From positions 1,240,001 through 1,304,000 of the forward strand of contig NZ_CP091788.1 of the NCBI RefSeq assembly GCF_022024055.1: 64,000 bases of DNA, given 5' to 3'. The position numbers and the translations under genes were made by a program. Positions within the stretch are counted from its first letter, which is position 1. Each line of letters begins with the position of its first letter. Of this stretch, positions 43,082 to 51,342 are shown one piece after another. Source of the stretch: Prevotella sp. E2-28 (GTDB lineage Bacteria > Bacteroidota > Bacteroidia > Bacteroidales > Bacteroidaceae). The notes below the pieces were generated by a model. It did no database searches, had not been told where the DNA came from, and was given only the letters and a program-made list of their open reading frames with translations.

Positions 43082-43411
43082 TTTTATCAAAGATTTTTAA
43101 TAGTTTTTCAACTGCAAATTTACGAAATTTTTCGCACTTTTGCAAGCCTTTCTCAAAAAATCTATCATTCTATCACTGTATCTATCACAGTGTAAATACT
43201 TGTTTTTTAAATGGTTAGTTGTTAAGTGATGGATTTCTTAGATTTTTAAAAATAATTTTTGTATAGCAGATAAAACTCTCAGATACTTGTATTGAGTTAT
43301 AATTCCGTTGCAACGTGTTGCAATTGCCAAAATAATATTTCGATCAGTGCACGTTCACAAGATATTTCGCAAGTATTGTGAAATGTCTTTTTTGAAAAAT
43401 TCCAACAAAAG
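43082..43411. other. AT-rich gap between VirE unit and channel operon, with repeats shared with 40378-40450
   Basis: There is no gene. TATCTATCAC (43179-43188) and AACGTGTTG (43312-43320) both recur in the hairpin at 40378-40449 on the other side of the VirE/DUF6078 pair. The second copy is in a palindrome TTGCAAC-GT-GTTGCAA (43308-43323). Confidence 0.5.
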
Positions 43412-43443
43412 TTTGGAATGTTCATGATTTTGTATTATCTTTG
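43412..43443 (+). promoter_or_regulatory. Promoter of channel/RyR/TIR operon
   Basis: TTTG (43412-43415), a 20-nt spacer and TATCTTTG (43436-43443) form a consensus Bacteroidales promoter; transcription would begin near 43450. No other equally good promoter is seen before the RyR genes, supporting one transcript through at least 46066. Confidence 0.7.
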
Positions 43444-43507
43444 CAGCGTCTGCTAACCTCAAAAACAGGTGCCAGACCCTAAGTCTCCAATAACAGAACC
43501 TAAGAAC

Positions 43508-44596
43508 ATGATTATCAGATTAAGCAAGAAGCTTCTCGCTTCAGATTTTTTGTTTTTTCAGATTATTGGCGCATCGTTAAAACGGTGGTGGCTCATGCTG
43601 ATACTTGCTATAGTAGCTTTTTCGCCTTTATACAGTTGCTATATAAGTCCGAGGAATTATATTTGTGCAGAAAATCAGTGGTATCAGTTCTTTGTATTGC
43701 TTCTGGTCGTTTGGCTATCTATATCTGTATGTAATACTCTGACTGATGTATTCAGTCTTCGAAAGAAAGAAGCTGGCATCACTTGGTGCCAAATAGCTAT
43801 TCTACTCGCTATTGGATGTCTTATTGTAGGCTTCCTGTTTATATTTGACATTACTGATAAGAGCGTTAATACGGCTGCATTTGGTATCGTTGCTTCACTG
43901 GTTGCTTGGATATTCCAAGATGCTATCAGAGGAGTAGTGTCTTTTATTCATCTTCGTATGAATCATTTGCTGCAGATTGACGATATGATTAAAGTGCCCA
44001 AATATGATGTTTATGGAAAAGTGACACGCGTGACGCTTACCACAGTCACCATATACAATTTGGATACGACAACCTCTGCCATACCAACCAGTGTGTTACT
44101 CTCAGAGCATTTCACGAATATGCAGAAGATGATAGAAGGCAAGACTTTCGGTCGGAAAATGAGCCTATCGTTTATCATGGAAACAGGAAGTTTTTATGCT
44201 TTGTCGAAAAAAGATGTTATTAAGTTTAGGGCAAATGAACGCATCACGCAGTATATCCCCCAGGAGAATATTCATGACGATATCCCTAACGCTCAGTTAT
44301 ATCGGAAATATTTGTTCCATTGGTTAATGAACAACCAGCATGTTTCCCAGCATCCACTTCTAGTTGTGAGCTGGCAGAAGCATACTGAGGCTGGCATGAT
44401 TCTGCAGATAACAGGTTTTATCATTGACAATAATATAAGTGCCTTCGAATATCAGAAGTCGCTGATTATAGAACATGTCATTCAATCTGTATCATGGTTT
44501 GGCCTGCGTCTGTATCAAACCCCGTCAAGTTTCGATTCAAGCAGCAGTACAGTCTATTTGTCAGATAAACCACTAAATGATAAACTGGAGGATTAA
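43508..44596 (+). CDS. MscS-family mechanosensitive-type ion channel
   Basis: About 362 residues from the ATG at 43508; an in-frame GTG at 43469, 18 nt after the predicted transcript start, would add 13. There are four membrane segments, the last being the MscS pore helix (AAFGIVASLVAWIFQDAIRG). The MscS beta-domain follows: DDMIKVPKYDVYGKVTRVTL and TSAIPTSVLL. The C-terminal part is longer than E. coli MscS and closer to YbdG-type channels. It ends 3 bp before the first RyR gene, so the two are translated together and the channel is a likely effector of this cluster. Confidence 0.88.
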   Translation: MIIRLSKKLLASDFLFFQIIGASLKRWWLMLILAIVAFSPLYSCYISPRNYICAENQWYQFFVLLLVVWLSISVCNTLTDVFSLRKKEAGITWCQIAILLAIGCLIVGFLFIFDITDKSVNTAAFGIVASLVAWIFQDAIRGVVSFIHLRMNHLLQIDDMIKVPKYDVYGKVTRVTLTTVTIYNLDTTTSAIPTSVLLSEHFTNMQKMIEGKTFGRKMSLSFIMETGSFYALSKKDVIKFRANERITQYIPQENIHDDIPNAQLYRKYLFHWLMNNQHVSQHPLLVVSWQKHTEAGMILQITGFIIDNNISAFEYQKSLIIEHVIQSVSWFGLRLYQTPSSFDSSSSTVYLSDKPLNDKLED

Positions 44597-44599
44597 TAT

Positions 44600-45751
44600 A
44601 TGAAAGCACAAATGGAAAAGCCCTTTGAATACCTGAGAAGGAAAGAAAACAATGCCAATTATGAAAAAGACATTGTTGATAATTGGTATAAAGCACGTGC
44701 TTTCGTTCTGGAGAAACTCAAGGATGTTGCTTTTAAACCGACGGATAATAATCATCTGCATGTTGTCGTGGATGTTGATTGTGATAAGACACATTTCAGT
44801 CCATTGATGCTGGCAGTTGTCAGGCAGATAGCCTTGTCGGCACATTATATGAACTTCTTTGAAGGTAACGATCAGGAAGCACCACGCAATCGTACGGTTA
44901 TCACCATAGTAAGCAGGAATCCTCATGTCAAAGAGAAATTGGAAAAGGAGGAATATCTCTGTAACCTGTTGCAGTATTGCTTCTATAAGGAAGGTGACTC
45001 GAAGCCAGAGAATCCAAACTCATATGTCGATTTGGAATTCCATGTAGTGCCCGAATGGACCAATGAGGAAAAATTCCGCTTTTCCGAGAAGGATGTCGAG
45101 GACTTCTGCGAGACGAAGTACAATCAGGGTGAGGATATATTCTCTATAGACACCCGTATGGCTGACTATGCTAGCAGAATGTATGGACTTGGTGCTGCTT
45201 TCGATAATTTGCCTGCGGAAGATATCCATTGCACCAAGCGTTATTCTTCGGCAATCAATATCTTCCAATACAAGAAGTTAAGTAATGCTCCCCAGCTAAT
45301 CGTCAATGGAAAAAAACAGAGTTGGAAGGACTTAAGCCTATGTAAAATCAAAGAAGAGATATCTAACATTATGTGTGCCGATTGTTTCACTATACGAGAA
45401 AGAAGCATTGAAATATGTAGGGAAAGCAAGTCCCAGAGCCTCCAGGAACTTTGGGCAACATATAATGAACCTTTGTCACGAAGTGAACATGCCAGATGGG
45501 TGGCAGAGAAACTGATTCTTGGCTATCGTCCCCTAAATGCAAAAGAGCGTTATTACGATGAAATGCTGCAAATGCAGGGTGCTAACAGGCAAGCAAGAGC
45601 AAGTTTTCGCAATATGCTGAAGCGAAATGATTGTGATCCCGCCCATATTGACCTTTGCTCCTATCGCGATTTGCGCCGTATCAATCCCAGCGATTTGAAA
45701 TATGATAGTTTCTTGATGTTAGCCATTCCTATTATTCTTAGGAAGATATAA
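44600..45751 (+). CDS. Rossmann-like plus RyR-domain protein
   Basis: A 383-residue cytoplasmic protein. Residues about 50-160 form an alpha/beta unit (HLHVVVDVDCDKTHFSP, then RTVITIVSRNP) that resembles the TrkA-type half of bacterial TrkA-RyR proteins but without a GxGxxG loop. The C-terminus (about 285-383) is a divergent RyR domain: LSRSEHARWVAEKLILGYRP, then HIDLCSYRDLRRINPSDLKYD, matching the family pattern H-x-x-W...GW/GY...HP-x-LVPY...YD. RyR domains are predicted nucleotide-ligand sensors in bacterial conflict systems. It sits between the channel and a second RyR gene. Confidence 0.75.
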   Translation: MKAQMEKPFEYLRRKENNANYEKDIVDNWYKARAFVLEKLKDVAFKPTDNNHLHVVVDVDCDKTHFSPLMLAVVRQIALSAHYMNFFEGNDQEAPRNRTVITIVSRNPHVKEKLEKEEYLCNLLQYCFYKEGDSKPENPNSYVDLEFHVVPEWTNEEKFRFSEKDVEDFCETKYNQGEDIFSIDTRMADYASRMYGLGAAFDNLPAEDIHCTKRYSSAINIFQYKKLSNAPQLIVNGKKQSWKDLSLCKIKEEISNIMCADCFTIRERSIEICRESKSQSLQELWATYNEPLSRSEHARWVAEKLILGYRPLNAKERYYDEMLQMQGANRQARASFRNMLKRNDCDPAHIDLCSYRDLRRINPSDLKYDSFLMLAIPIILRKI

Positions 45752-45784
45752 TAAGCAATTCTAAATTAAGCAAAAAGAAGAAGT

Positions 45785-46066
45785 ATGTACACCCCACAGC
45801 CCCTTGATACAAGTGATATCAGCTTACCAAAAGAGTTAGAACTTCTTGTTGAACAAATGTCAAAGAATGTCCATGAAGTATGGGCACAGACCCGCATTTC
45901 CCAAGGTTGGAAGTATGGAGCAGAGCGTAATGATGCCTTGAAACTCCATCCCTGTCTTGTACCCTACGAGGAACTCCCTGAAAGCGAAAAGGAATACGAC
46001 CGCAATACCTCTGTTGAAACCCTGAAATTGATACTAAAGCTTGGGTTTAAGATAGATAGAAAGTAA
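45785..46066 (+). CDS. Stand-alone RyR-domain protein
   Basis: A 93-residue protein that is one canonical RyR domain: PLDTSDISLPKELELLVEQM, NVHEVWAQTRISQGWKYG, HPCLVPYEELPESEKEYD and a final helix LKLILKLGFKI. These are the same conserved positions as the RyR domains of animal ryanodine receptors and of many Bacteroides proteins. It has no membrane or catalytic part, so it is likely a ligand-binding module working with a partner, here the channel or the TIR protein. Gaps of 33 and 72 bp to the neighbours fit one operon. Confidence 0.9.
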   Translation: MYTPQPLDTSDISLPKELELLVEQMSKNVHEVWAQTRISQGWKYGAERNDALKLHPCLVPYEELPESEKEYDRNTSVETLKLILKLGFKIDRK

Positions 46067-46138
46067 GAGACGATAATTTCTTGTATATAGAATAATGCCT
46101 AAGCATTTAGAGATCAAATTATTAGAAGATTGTATCTT

Positions 46139-48778
46139 ATGGAACAGCCAAAAGAATATTTCGCATTTATAAGTTATAAACGAGAAGATGAAGAATGGGC
46201 AAAATGGTTAGCACACGAGTTAGAGCACTATCACCTGCCAGTTACATTAAATGGGCGTGATGACTTGCCTCGAGAACTACGTCCTATTTTTAGGGATGCG
46301 GATGAACTGAGTGCTGGAAATTTACCAGACCAAATACATACAGCATTGATGAATTCCAAACACCTTGTCGTTATCTGTTCCCCTCGTGCTGCAAAGTCTG
46401 AGTGGGTGAATAAAGAGATAGAAGAGTTCATCAATTTTGGAAAAACAGGTAAAATATATCCATTTATTGTTGATGGTGTAGCGATGTCAAACAATATTGA
46501 CGAAGAATGTTTCCCGCCAGCATTGAAGAATATCCCAAAAGAAGAAGAAAGGTTGGGAGGAAATGTTAACGAGAAAGGACGCGATGCAGCTGTTATTAAA
46601 ATCGTTGCAGGAATGTTGAATCTTGGCTTTGATACGCTTTGGAATCGATACGAAAGAGAAAAAGCTGAAGAGGAGCAAAGAAAACGTGAAGAGCGAGATA
46701 ATTTACTAAGGCTTCAGAGCAGATATATAGCAGAAAAGGTTGAAAAACTACTAGAAAATGGGGACTCTTATTTAGCAAGGCTATTTGCATTAGAGGCATT
46801 GCCTAAAGAGTTAGAGAATCCTAACAGACCCTACGTGCCAGAAGCAGAAGCTGCACTAAGAAAGTGTGTTTGCAAAAAAGATGCTATCTTAAAAGGCCAT
46901 ACTGATAGTGTAAATTCCGTTGCTTTTAGTCCTGATGGTAAATACGTTGCATCTGCCTCATGGGATAGTCATGTAATTATTTGGGAAGTTAAAAGCGGCG
47001 CTCTGTTACATCTGCTGAGTACTAATTATGATCCAAAATATTCTTGGTTGTCATTTAGTAATGACGGAAGTCGTGTGTACGCAAGGCCAGCATCGCTAAA
47101 CATAGTTGATTGTTGGGATGTTGAAACAGGGGAGAAATTAGAGGTATATAGTGTTTGTGATGGAGATTATTTGTGTCATTATCCTAATGGTGAGCTTCTT
47201 AATATTGATTCTAATGACAAAGTATATCACGAATCATTAAAAAACATCAAAGACATTTCAGTTACATATGACGGTCGACTTCTTGCAGCATTATTTGATG
47301 AATCGGTATTGGTATGGGATACGGAAAAGAATGTGTTATTATATAGTCTTGGCAGAAGACCATCTTGTTATGCTTTCAGTTATGATGGTCAATTGATAGC
47401 CACCAGTGATTTCTATGAAATTGCTCTTTGGGATACGACAAGTGGCATATCAGTCAATTGCCGCACAAATATAGGTGAGGATAATTTCTATTTTATGTCG
47501 TTTAGTGCAAATGGAAAATATATTTTAGCAACTTCGCCAGAAGGCGTTGTCAAAATGTTTTCTGTACCTGAATTACAATTAATCAAAACATTTAAAGGCC
47601 ATACAGGTTGGTGTCATTGTGCAATTTATAGTCCAAATGAAGAGCTGATAGCCTCTGCTTCAGGTGACTGCAATATTAGGCTTTGGGGACCACAATCTTA
47701 TGAACCTGTTCACACTATTAAAACAGATTGTATGGACACTCCGTTGCTTTTATACTGCCCAGATGGAGAGCATATTCTTTATGGAGGGTCTAATTGCGAA
47801 ATCTGTATGTGTAATATCAAATCGGATTTGATAACACATTCATATAAAGGTTTGGATTCCTCTGCTCTATCTGTAGTCTTTAGTCCTGAAGGAAATAAAC
47901 TGATGGCATGCAATTCTAATAGAGTGATAATATGGGATGTGGAAACAGAGCAAGTCATTCACATATACGAAACAAAATGCCATATGGCCTGCTTCAGTCC
48001 AAATGGAAGTCAAATATTGATAGTCGGTTACAGAGATTTTCGTATTATTGATATTGCTTCTTGGCAAGTAGTAAGAACAAAAGTAAGAAACAATAAGATT
48101 AAATCAGCATTTTTTTTGCCAGATAATCAAAGTCTCGTAATAGCAACTGAACACAAATTGGAGATTTGGAGAGAATACAATGATGTTCATCGTGATATAA
48201 ATGACTCTAGTTATTGGCTATCCGCTGATAATCAACGTGTTGCTTGGGTTATCGATGATGACATTAGAGAATGGCTAAGGTGTAATAAAGTGTTTCTTCA
48301 TCAAGAATTGAACGGACATACTGATTGGATAAACTCCGTTACTTGTTCTTCAGATGGAAAAAAAATAGCATCTGCTTCAAATGATGCAACCATTAGAATT
48401 TGGGACGTTCAAGAAATGAAAGAATTAAAGGTCCTCAAGGGGCATACTGACGAAGTCCTTACTGTTGATTTTAGTAATGATGGTAAACTTCTTCTTTCGG
48501 CATCAAAAGACCGAACTGTAATAGTATGGGATGTTGAGAGTGGTATTGAATTATATCATTTGTTGATTGAAAAAGAGCAATATGATGAATTATTCAAAGC
48601 ATCATTTAGTCCGGACAATAAGTGGATAGCAACTCTTTCAAATTCAATTGGCCAACATACTTCCGTAATAAAAATCTGGCCATATTCTCCCCTCCAAGAA
48701 CTCATTGACCAGACTCGTGAGCGATTCAAGGACCGGCAATTGACTCCTGAAGAACGAAAAAAATATTATTTAAATTAA
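46139..48778 (+). CDS. TIR-domain protein with C-terminal WD40 propellers
   Basis: About 879 residues from the ATG at 46139 (MEQPKEYFAFISYKREDEEW); an upstream TTG would add 3. The TIR domain (5-130) has the strand/box FISYKREDEEWAKWL and SEWVNKEIEEF with the Glu at the NADase position. A charged coiled coil (160-210) links to about 14 WD40 blades (250-850), such as GHTDSVNSVAFSPDGKYVAS and GHTDEVLTVDFSNDGKLLLS. The propellers would sense or bind a trigger and the TIR would then consume NAD or make a signal. A copy of one blade region reappears at 50900-51040. Confidence 0.92.
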   Translation: MEQPKEYFAFISYKREDEEWAKWLAHELEHYHLPVTLNGRDDLPRELRPIFRDADELSAGNLPDQIHTALMNSKHLVVICSPRAAKSEWVNKEIEEFINFGKTGKIYPFIVDGVAMSNNIDEECFPPALKNIPKEEERLGGNVNEKGRDAAVIKIVAGMLNLGFDTLWNRYEREKAEEEQRKREERDNLLRLQSRYIAEKVEKLLENGDSYLARLFALEALPKELENPNRPYVPEAEAALRKCVCKKDAILKGHTDSVNSVAFSPDGKYVASASWDSHVIIWEVKSGALLHLLSTNYDPKYSWLSFSNDGSRVYARPASLNIVDCWDVETGEKLEVYSVCDGDYLCHYPNGELLNIDSNDKVYHESLKNIKDISVTYDGRLLAALFDESVLVWDTEKNVLLYSLGRRPSCYAFSYDGQLIATSDFYEIALWDTTSGISVNCRTNIGEDNFYFMSFSANGKYILATSPEGVVKMFSVPELQLIKTFKGHTGWCHCAIYSPNEELIASASGDCNIRLWGPQSYEPVHTIKTDCMDTPLLLYCPDGEHILYGGSNCEICMCNIKSDLITHSYKGLDSSALSVVFSPEGNKLMACNSNRVIIWDVETEQVIHIYETKCHMACFSPNGSQILIVGYRDFRIIDIASWQVVRTKVRNNKIKSAFFLPDNQSLVIATEHKLEIWREYNDVHRDINDSSYWLSADNQRVAWVIDDDIREWLRCNKVFLHQELNGHTDWINSVTCSSDGKKIASASNDATIRIWDVQEMKELKVLKGHTDEVLTVDFSNDGKLLLSASKDRTVIVWDVESGIELYHLLIEKEQYDELFKASFSPDNKWIATLSNSIGQHTSVIKIWPYSPLQELIDQTRERFKDRQLTPEERKKYYLN

Positions 48779-48941
48779 TAAATAACAGACTTAAGTTAGA
48801 TGCCGTATATATGCGAATCTGTCAATTTCTAATAAGATTATTATCGAAAAAATTAGTCGCTTGGTGTTCCATAATTAGACTTTTTTTCGTTTTAGGTATT
48901 GCAAAGATAAGAAATTCCTGCGTATATAATATGAGTTTTTA

Positions 48942-48949
48942 TACCTTTG
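48942..48949 (+). promoter_or_regulatory. -7 box before the DUF4062 gene
   Basis: TACCTTTG lies 36 nt before the ATG at 48986, without a clear TTTG 20 nt upstream. The 207-bp gap after the TIR gene may therefore hold a separate promoter. A CAAAGATA motif at 48902-48909 gives a possible opposite-facing -7 box. Confidence 0.4.
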
Positions 48950-48985
48950 TGGCGAAATAATAACTAACCGATAAAAACTATAATA

Positions 48986-50887
48986 ATGAGTGGCATAAAA
49001 GAAAAACTATTAGCTGCGTTTGATAATATGTGGCTTGTAATTAAAAAAAATGCAGAAATAAAGGGGATGAATCCAATCTTTTTCATCATCTTTCATGTTT
49101 TGAAATCATTAGCGTATACGATACCGGGGTTCCTTGTCGTACTGCTATTCCCTATAAAGTCTGATGTGAGTTATGGATGGTTTAGTGGTATATGGCAGGG
49201 ATGGTTCGGACTATGTAATATAGTGATTCGATATTTTTCCCCAGAAACTTTGTATATAGCTCCTAATTCTTCTTTAGCCTATGATATATTGTGGTGGATA
49301 TGTTTCGTTTATGCAATCCTTCTTCTTCTTTCAATCATCATCATGCCTCTTTATCATGTCCATAGTAAAAGGGATTACCAGTTTGTTGATACTACATATA
49401 AATCAGATGATAATGTACTATTACAGACACTTCAATATGGTGTGGAGACAAGTTTTGAGAAACGCGTACTCAAAATATTCATCTCATCCACATTCCAGGA
49501 TATGCAGGAGGAACGTGACTACTTGATGAGGCACACTTTTCCTGAGCTACAACGATTGGCTGCTCAACGAGGAGTGAAAATTATTCCGGTAGATCTTCGT
49601 TGGGGTATTACTGAGGAAGATTCAAAGTCGGGTAAGGTCTTGGAGTTATGTCTGCAAGAGATTGATAATGCCATACCTTTTTTCATAGGTATTATAGGAA
49701 AACGCTATGGTTGGTGTCCTTCGCACGAAGAATTTGAAAAAAGTACTTTGCTCAAAGAAAAGTATCCTTGGATAGAAAAAGATTTCAAAGACCAGTTAAG
49801 TGTGACGGAGATTGAGATGCAGTATGGCGTGTTGCGTCGTAAAGAGCGTGTCAATGCAGCATTCTTTACCACGGGTGGCAACTTTATAACATCCCAATCA
49901 GATGATAGTGAAAAAGGGAAGGTTGATCGTCTTAAGAAGGCTATTCTGGAGGATGGACGTTATTCATTGGTTGAGGTGACAGGTGGTAGCAATATGTTGG
50001 GTAATGAGGTGTACAAAATGTATACGGCGTTCTTGGATCAATATTTTCCTGTTAAGAACTCTTCTAACGACACATCTGGACATGAGACCATGGATACCTC
50101 AAAACCAACGAGATCGTATATTGAAGACTATTTGGCGCAATATAGTAAAAAACTCTCTGATGCTCAGACAGATACTATATTGCGACATCCATTAAGTGAA
50201 AATCGTGTCGTTTTGAAATCACTTCTTGATGAACTTGTTTTATTTGGTAAGTATGAGGAATTAGATGAACATATAGCTTATTTGCTTCAGGCTCAGACAC
50301 CAAGCCAGTTCTATCAAATTCTTTTACAGAGTTATGAAGAACAATATGGCGAAGAATCTGTTAGAAATTTTTTCTCAATTATGTTGTTGACGGGCTATGG
50401 ATTAAAAGTGAGAGATGCACTTCTAGCTGCTAATGTCGGGGTAAAGGCTCCTGATATTGACCCTATGGATATGATTCTGTCACCTATTAAATTTATGAGG
50501 GATTTCTTTTATGGTATTACTAATGTGCAATATTTACCCTTTGACCAGTATTTCCATACCTATTTGGAGCGACACGGTGATGTTATCAGATTGAATCATA
50601 AGTGGATGGAGCAGGCCGTTGATGAACGATATTTGACTGACGCAGGTGTGGTTAGCAAATATCGTGAGGAAATATTGGATGAAGTGGATTTGCATGCAGA
50701 TACCAGAAATCCAAGTCCTAATAACTTGGATCGTATAGAAGAGGTCGTCTATCAAATGTTGGAGCTTGGCAAAGTCTCTGATTTGCAAACATATGTTGAC
50801 TCGCCTAACGATTATGTAGTTTGTTCTTACCTTAAAAAGCGTCGGCCAGAACTGTATAAGCGAATGCTGACGTATCTGGGGTACTAA
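48986..50887 (+). CDS. Membrane protein with DUF4062 domain
   Basis: 633 residues. Three membrane segments lie in the first 125 residues (around 30-56, 66-86 and 98-124). A DUF4062 domain follows at about 160-340: LKIFISSTFQDMQEERDYL, then IPVDLRWGITEEDS and IGIIGKRYGWCPS. This is the same N-terminal module found before NACHT-WD40 in TEP1/nephrocystin-like proteins and has a TIR/SLOG-like fold in predictions. Here no NACHT P-loop follows; the C-terminal 250 residues are helical. It belongs to the TIR-RyR island by position and direction. Confidence 0.85.
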   Translation: MSGIKEKLLAAFDNMWLVIKKNAEIKGMNPIFFIIFHVLKSLAYTIPGFLVVLLFPIKSDVSYGWFSGIWQGWFGLCNIVIRYFSPETLYIAPNSSLAYDILWWICFVYAILLLLSIIIMPLYHVHSKRDYQFVDTTYKSDDNVLLQTLQYGVETSFEKRVLKIFISSTFQDMQEERDYLMRHTFPELQRLAAQRGVKIIPVDLRWGITEEDSKSGKVLELCLQEIDNAIPFFIGIIGKRYGWCPSHEEFEKSTLLKEKYPWIEKDFKDQLSVTEIEMQYGVLRRKERVNAAFFTTGGNFITSQSDDSEKGKVDRLKKAILEDGRYSLVEVTGGSNMLGNEVYKMYTAFLDQYFPVKNSSNDTSGHETMDTSKPTRSYIEDYLAQYSKKLSDAQTDTILRHPLSENRVVLKSLLDELVLFGKYEELDEHIAYLLQAQTPSQFYQILLQSYEEQYGEESVRNFFSIMLLTGYGLKVRDALLAANVGVKAPDIDPMDMILSPIKFMRDFFYGITNVQYLPFDQYFHTYLERHGDVIRLNHKWMEQAVDERYLTDAGVVSKYREEILDEVDLHADTRNPSPNNLDRIEEVVYQMLELGKVSDLQTYVDSPNDYVVCSYLKKRRPELYKRMLTYLGY

Positions 50888-50899
50888 TAGTAGAGACAC

Positions 50900-51040
50900 T
50901 TATCCTAATGGTGAACTTCTTAATATCGATTCTAATGGCAAAGTATATCACGAATCATTAAAAAACATCAAAGACATTTCAGTTACATATAACGGTCGAC
51001 TTCTTGCAGCATTATTTGATGAATCGGTAGTGGTCTGGCA
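50900..51040 (+). pseudogene. WD40 fragment, diverged copy of 47179-47319
   Basis: About 139 bp match the TIR-WD40 gene with six substitutions by my count. The reading YPNGELLNIDSNGKVYHESL is conserved in frame, and three of the six changes are silent. It starts abruptly after the DUF4062 stop and ends abruptly at the antitoxin gene. It is best read as the remnant of a second TIR-WD40-like gene. Confidence 0.75.
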
Positions 51041-51232
51041 ATGCAGGAACCTACAGCCGATGTAGCATATGCCTATGAAGAAGCCGTTTTGCCTGATGAT
51101 ATGGCATACGCTCGCATCGTGGATGGCGTTCTTCAGGTAACTCCAGACCTTGAGGAGGAGATTGCCGAAGTGGAACGTGGCGAGACAGTATCGATGACTG
51201 AATTTAAAACAATGTTTACCAAATGGCTTTGA
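51041..51232 (+). CDS. Antitoxin-like small protein of a decayed type II TA pair
   Basis: A 63-residue acidic protein (MQEPTADVAYAYEEAVLPDD, ending TEFKTMFTKWL). The C-terminal Glu-rich helix and the 'GETVSMTEF' pattern resemble Bacteroidetes RelB/prevent-host-death-type antitoxins. It overlaps the start of a ParE-like toxin frame (ATG at 51223), the usual TA arrangement. No DNA-binding half is clear, and the 5' end abuts the WD40 fragment, so the gene may have lost its own start. Confidence 0.5.
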   Translation: MQEPTADVAYAYEEAVLPDDMAYARIVDGVLQVTPDLEEEIAEVERGETVSMTEFKTMFTKWL

Positions 51233-51342
51233 CGATAGAATTCAGTCGTCGCAGCACAAGTCAACTGCAGAGAATCCTCACTTTCTATGACGAGCGTAAT
51301 ATAAGAAACAATAATTTTTACCCCATTTTCTGTGCCATTTGA
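51223..51342 (+). pseudogene. Truncated ParE/RelE-type toxin
   Basis: The frame from ATG 51223 reads MALTIEFSRRSTSQLQRILT, then FYDERN, a typical ParE/RelE N-terminus. After about 26 residues it turns into unrelated sequence and stops at 51342. Full-length toxins have about 95 residues with a C-terminal catalytic/gyrase-binding part, which is missing. The toxin is therefore dead. Confidence 0.6.
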
